Source: a bacterium (GTDB taxonomy: Bacteria; Verrucomicrobiota; Verrucomicrobiae; JAJYAR01). Taken from it: a DNA stretch of 6,299 bases. The DNA lies in contig JAJYAR010000178.1 in the NCBI GenBank assembly GCA_021779435.1, positions 1 through 6,299 on the forward strand, given 5' to 3'. Under the pieces are notes generated by a model, which did not search any database, was not told the origin of the DNA, and saw only the letters and a program-made list of their open reading frames with translations. Of the stretch, positions 5,143-6,299 are shown piece by piece. The position numbers and the translations under genes are program-made. How positions within the stretch are numbered: the first letter of the stretch is position 1; the number at the start of each line of letters is the position of its first letter.

Positions 5143-6299
5143 CGAGCTACGAACGAGTCAAGGCCGCCCTCGAGCATCGCGAGCCGGACCGGGTTCCCTT
5201 CGACCTCGGCGGCTCGGTGCTCACCGGCATCAACGTGCACGCCTACGTGAATCTGCGCCGCTATCTCGGCCTGAGCGAGCGCGAGGTCCAGCTCGTCGAC
5301 GTGATGCAGCAACTGGCCCGCGTGGACGAGGACCTGCTGGCGCGCCTCGAGGTGGACGTCTCCTGCGTCGATCCCGATCCGCCCGCTGGCCCCACGCTCG
5401 CGAAAGATCCGGTGCGCGAGGGCGAGTACTGGCGGATGGTGGACGAGTGGGGCATTTCCTGGAAGATGCCGGTCGACGGAGGGCACTACTTCGACATGAC
5501 CGACCGGCCGCTCAAGGACGCCGAGACGCCCGCGGACCTCGAAGGCTTTCCCTGGCCCGATCCGAAGGAGTCGGCCCGCTTCGCCACCTTGAAGGCCCGG
5601 GCGGACCGGGCCGTCTTCGGCGAGAAGAAGGCCTACATCCTGGGGCGGCAGTACGCGGGCATATGGGAAACCGCGCTATGGATGACCGGCTTCGAGAAAT
5701 TCCTCGCGGACATGATGGTGAACGAGGACTTCGCCCACGCGCTCATGCGCAAGATCACCGAGCTCAAGATGCAGTACTGGGAGAAGGCGCTCGAGACCGT
5801 CGGGAGCAATGTCCTCGTCGTGTCGGAAGCCGACGACCTGGCCACGCAATCGAGCCTGCTCTGCTCGCCCGACCTGTACCGGCGCATGGTCCATCCCTAC
5901 CACAAGGAGCTGTTCACCTTCATCCGCCGGAAGGCGGCCGCTCCCGTGCATATCTTCTACCACTCCTGCGGGGCGGTGAAGCCGCTCATTCCCTATCTCA
6001 TCGAGGAGGGAGTGGACGTGCTCAATCCCGTACAGGTCAACGCCGAGGGCATGGACTCGGCCGAGCTCAAGCGCGAGTTCGGCAAGGACATCACCTTCTG
6101 GGGCGGCGGCGTGGACACCCAGCACGTCCTGCCCTTCGGCACGCCCGCCGAGGTCCGGGACGAGGTGAGGCGCCGGATCGACGATTTCGCGCCCGGCGGC
6201 GGTTTCGTCTTCGCCACGGTGCACAACGTACAGAGCGACGTGAGCCCCGAGAATTTCATGGCCATGTGGGAGGCGATGCGCGAGTACGGCGCATACCGA
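5139..6299 (+). CDS. Uroporphyrinogen decarboxylase-like (MtaA/MtbA-type methyltransferase family) protein, stop beyond the window
   Basis: The frame opens at ATG 5139, within the permease stop (ATGA), with GAGGAAA (5127-5133) upstream, and stays open for 387 codons to the last base. The family is usually about 340-400 residues, so little should be missing. Visible landmarks: the N-terminal HREPDRVPFDLGG (13-25) typical of UroD-like methyltransferases, DEWGISWKM (102-110), SEADDLATQSSLLCSPDLYR (229-248), the zinc-type HxC motif His275-Ser-Cys277 in FYHSCGAVKPLIPYL, DVLNPVQVNAEGMD (293-306), WGGGVDTQ (321-328) and GGGFVFATVHNVQSDVSPEN (353-372). The Arg-rich RQAGRY-type motif of true HemE is absent, so porphyrin decarboxylation is unlikely. 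MtaA/MtbA relatives move a methyl group between a corrinoid protein and a thiol; other members demethylate substrates such as methoxylated compounds. The third zinc ligand, a Cys in MtaA/MtbA, appears to be replaced by His362 (VHNVQ). Translational coupling to a sugar importer suggests it acts on the imported compound (inference). No signal peptide; cytoplasmic. Confidence 0.88.
   Translation, partial: MTSYERVKAALEHREPDRVPFDLGGSVLTGINVHAYVNLRRYLGLSEREVQLVDVMQQLARVDEDLLARLEVDVSCVDPDPPAGPTLAKDPVREGEYWRMVDEWGISWKMPVDGGHYFDMTDRPLKDAETPADLEGFPWPDPKESARFATLKARADRAVFGEKKAYILGRQYAGIWETALWMTGFEKFLADMMVNEDFAHALMRKITELKMQYWEKALETVGSNVLVVSEADDLATQSSLLCSPDLYRRMVHPYHKELFTFIRRKAAAPVHIFYHSCGAVKPLIPYLIEEGVDVLNPVQVNAEGMDSAELKREFGKDITFWGGGVDTQHVLPFGTPAEVRDEVRRRIDDFAPGGGFVFATVHNVQSDVSPENFMAMWEAMREYGAYR

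Noticed and set aside
5139..6299. True heme-biosynthetic uroporphyrinogen decarboxylase (hemE)
   Set aside because: The N-terminal RQAGRY-type substrate-binding motif is missing, an HxC zinc motif is present and the gene sits in a sugar-transport operon.

Overview
The window is a GC-rich stretch of bacterial DNA (clearly above 60% GC, with codons mostly ending in G or C) and every gene I can support lies on the + strand. It reads as two adjacent transcription units. I did not find rRNA, tRNA, CRISPR, transposase or phage genes. The gene families suggest an anaerobic or facultative bacterium with a ribose/galactose-type sugar importer and corrinoid-type methyl-transfer chemistry. Spirochaetota or Clostridia-like lineages often carry such combinations, and a signal peptide on the binding protein fits a diderm or a monoderm. 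This taxonomic guess is inference and weak.

Left unit (1-1105): the 3' end of a thioredoxin-fold protein with a CAAC redox motif, then 16 bases later a complete DUF1638 protein. DUF1638 genes are commonly found beside uroporphyrinogen-decarboxylase-like (MtaA/MtbA-type) methyltransferases and corrinoid proteins. A terminator-like hairpin at 1210-1244 follows, within a 294-base gap that also holds an 11-base interrupted palindrome (1306-1316) as a possible operator.

Right unit (1400 to the window end): a periplasmic sugar-binding protein with a signal peptide, a 261-base gap containing a large imperfect inverted repeat (2405-2555), a double-domain RbsA/MglA-type ATPase, an RbsC-type permease, and a uroporphyrinogen-decarboxylase-like protein that runs off the right edge. 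The ATPase/permease and permease/decarboxylase-like junctions are both 4-base ATGA overlaps, so these three genes are very probably translationally coupled.

Working model (inference): the binding protein, ATPase and permease import a small sugar-like ligand. The coupled methyltransferase-like enzyme, perhaps with the DUF1638 and thioredoxin-like proteins and corrinoid partners outside the window, acts on that ligand, for example by removing an O-methyl group. The binding protein keeps some but not all of the ribose-contacting residues of RbsB, which fits a non-ribose ligand. The UroD-like protein has the HxC zinc motif of methyltransferases and lacks the N-terminal signature of true heme-pathway HemE.
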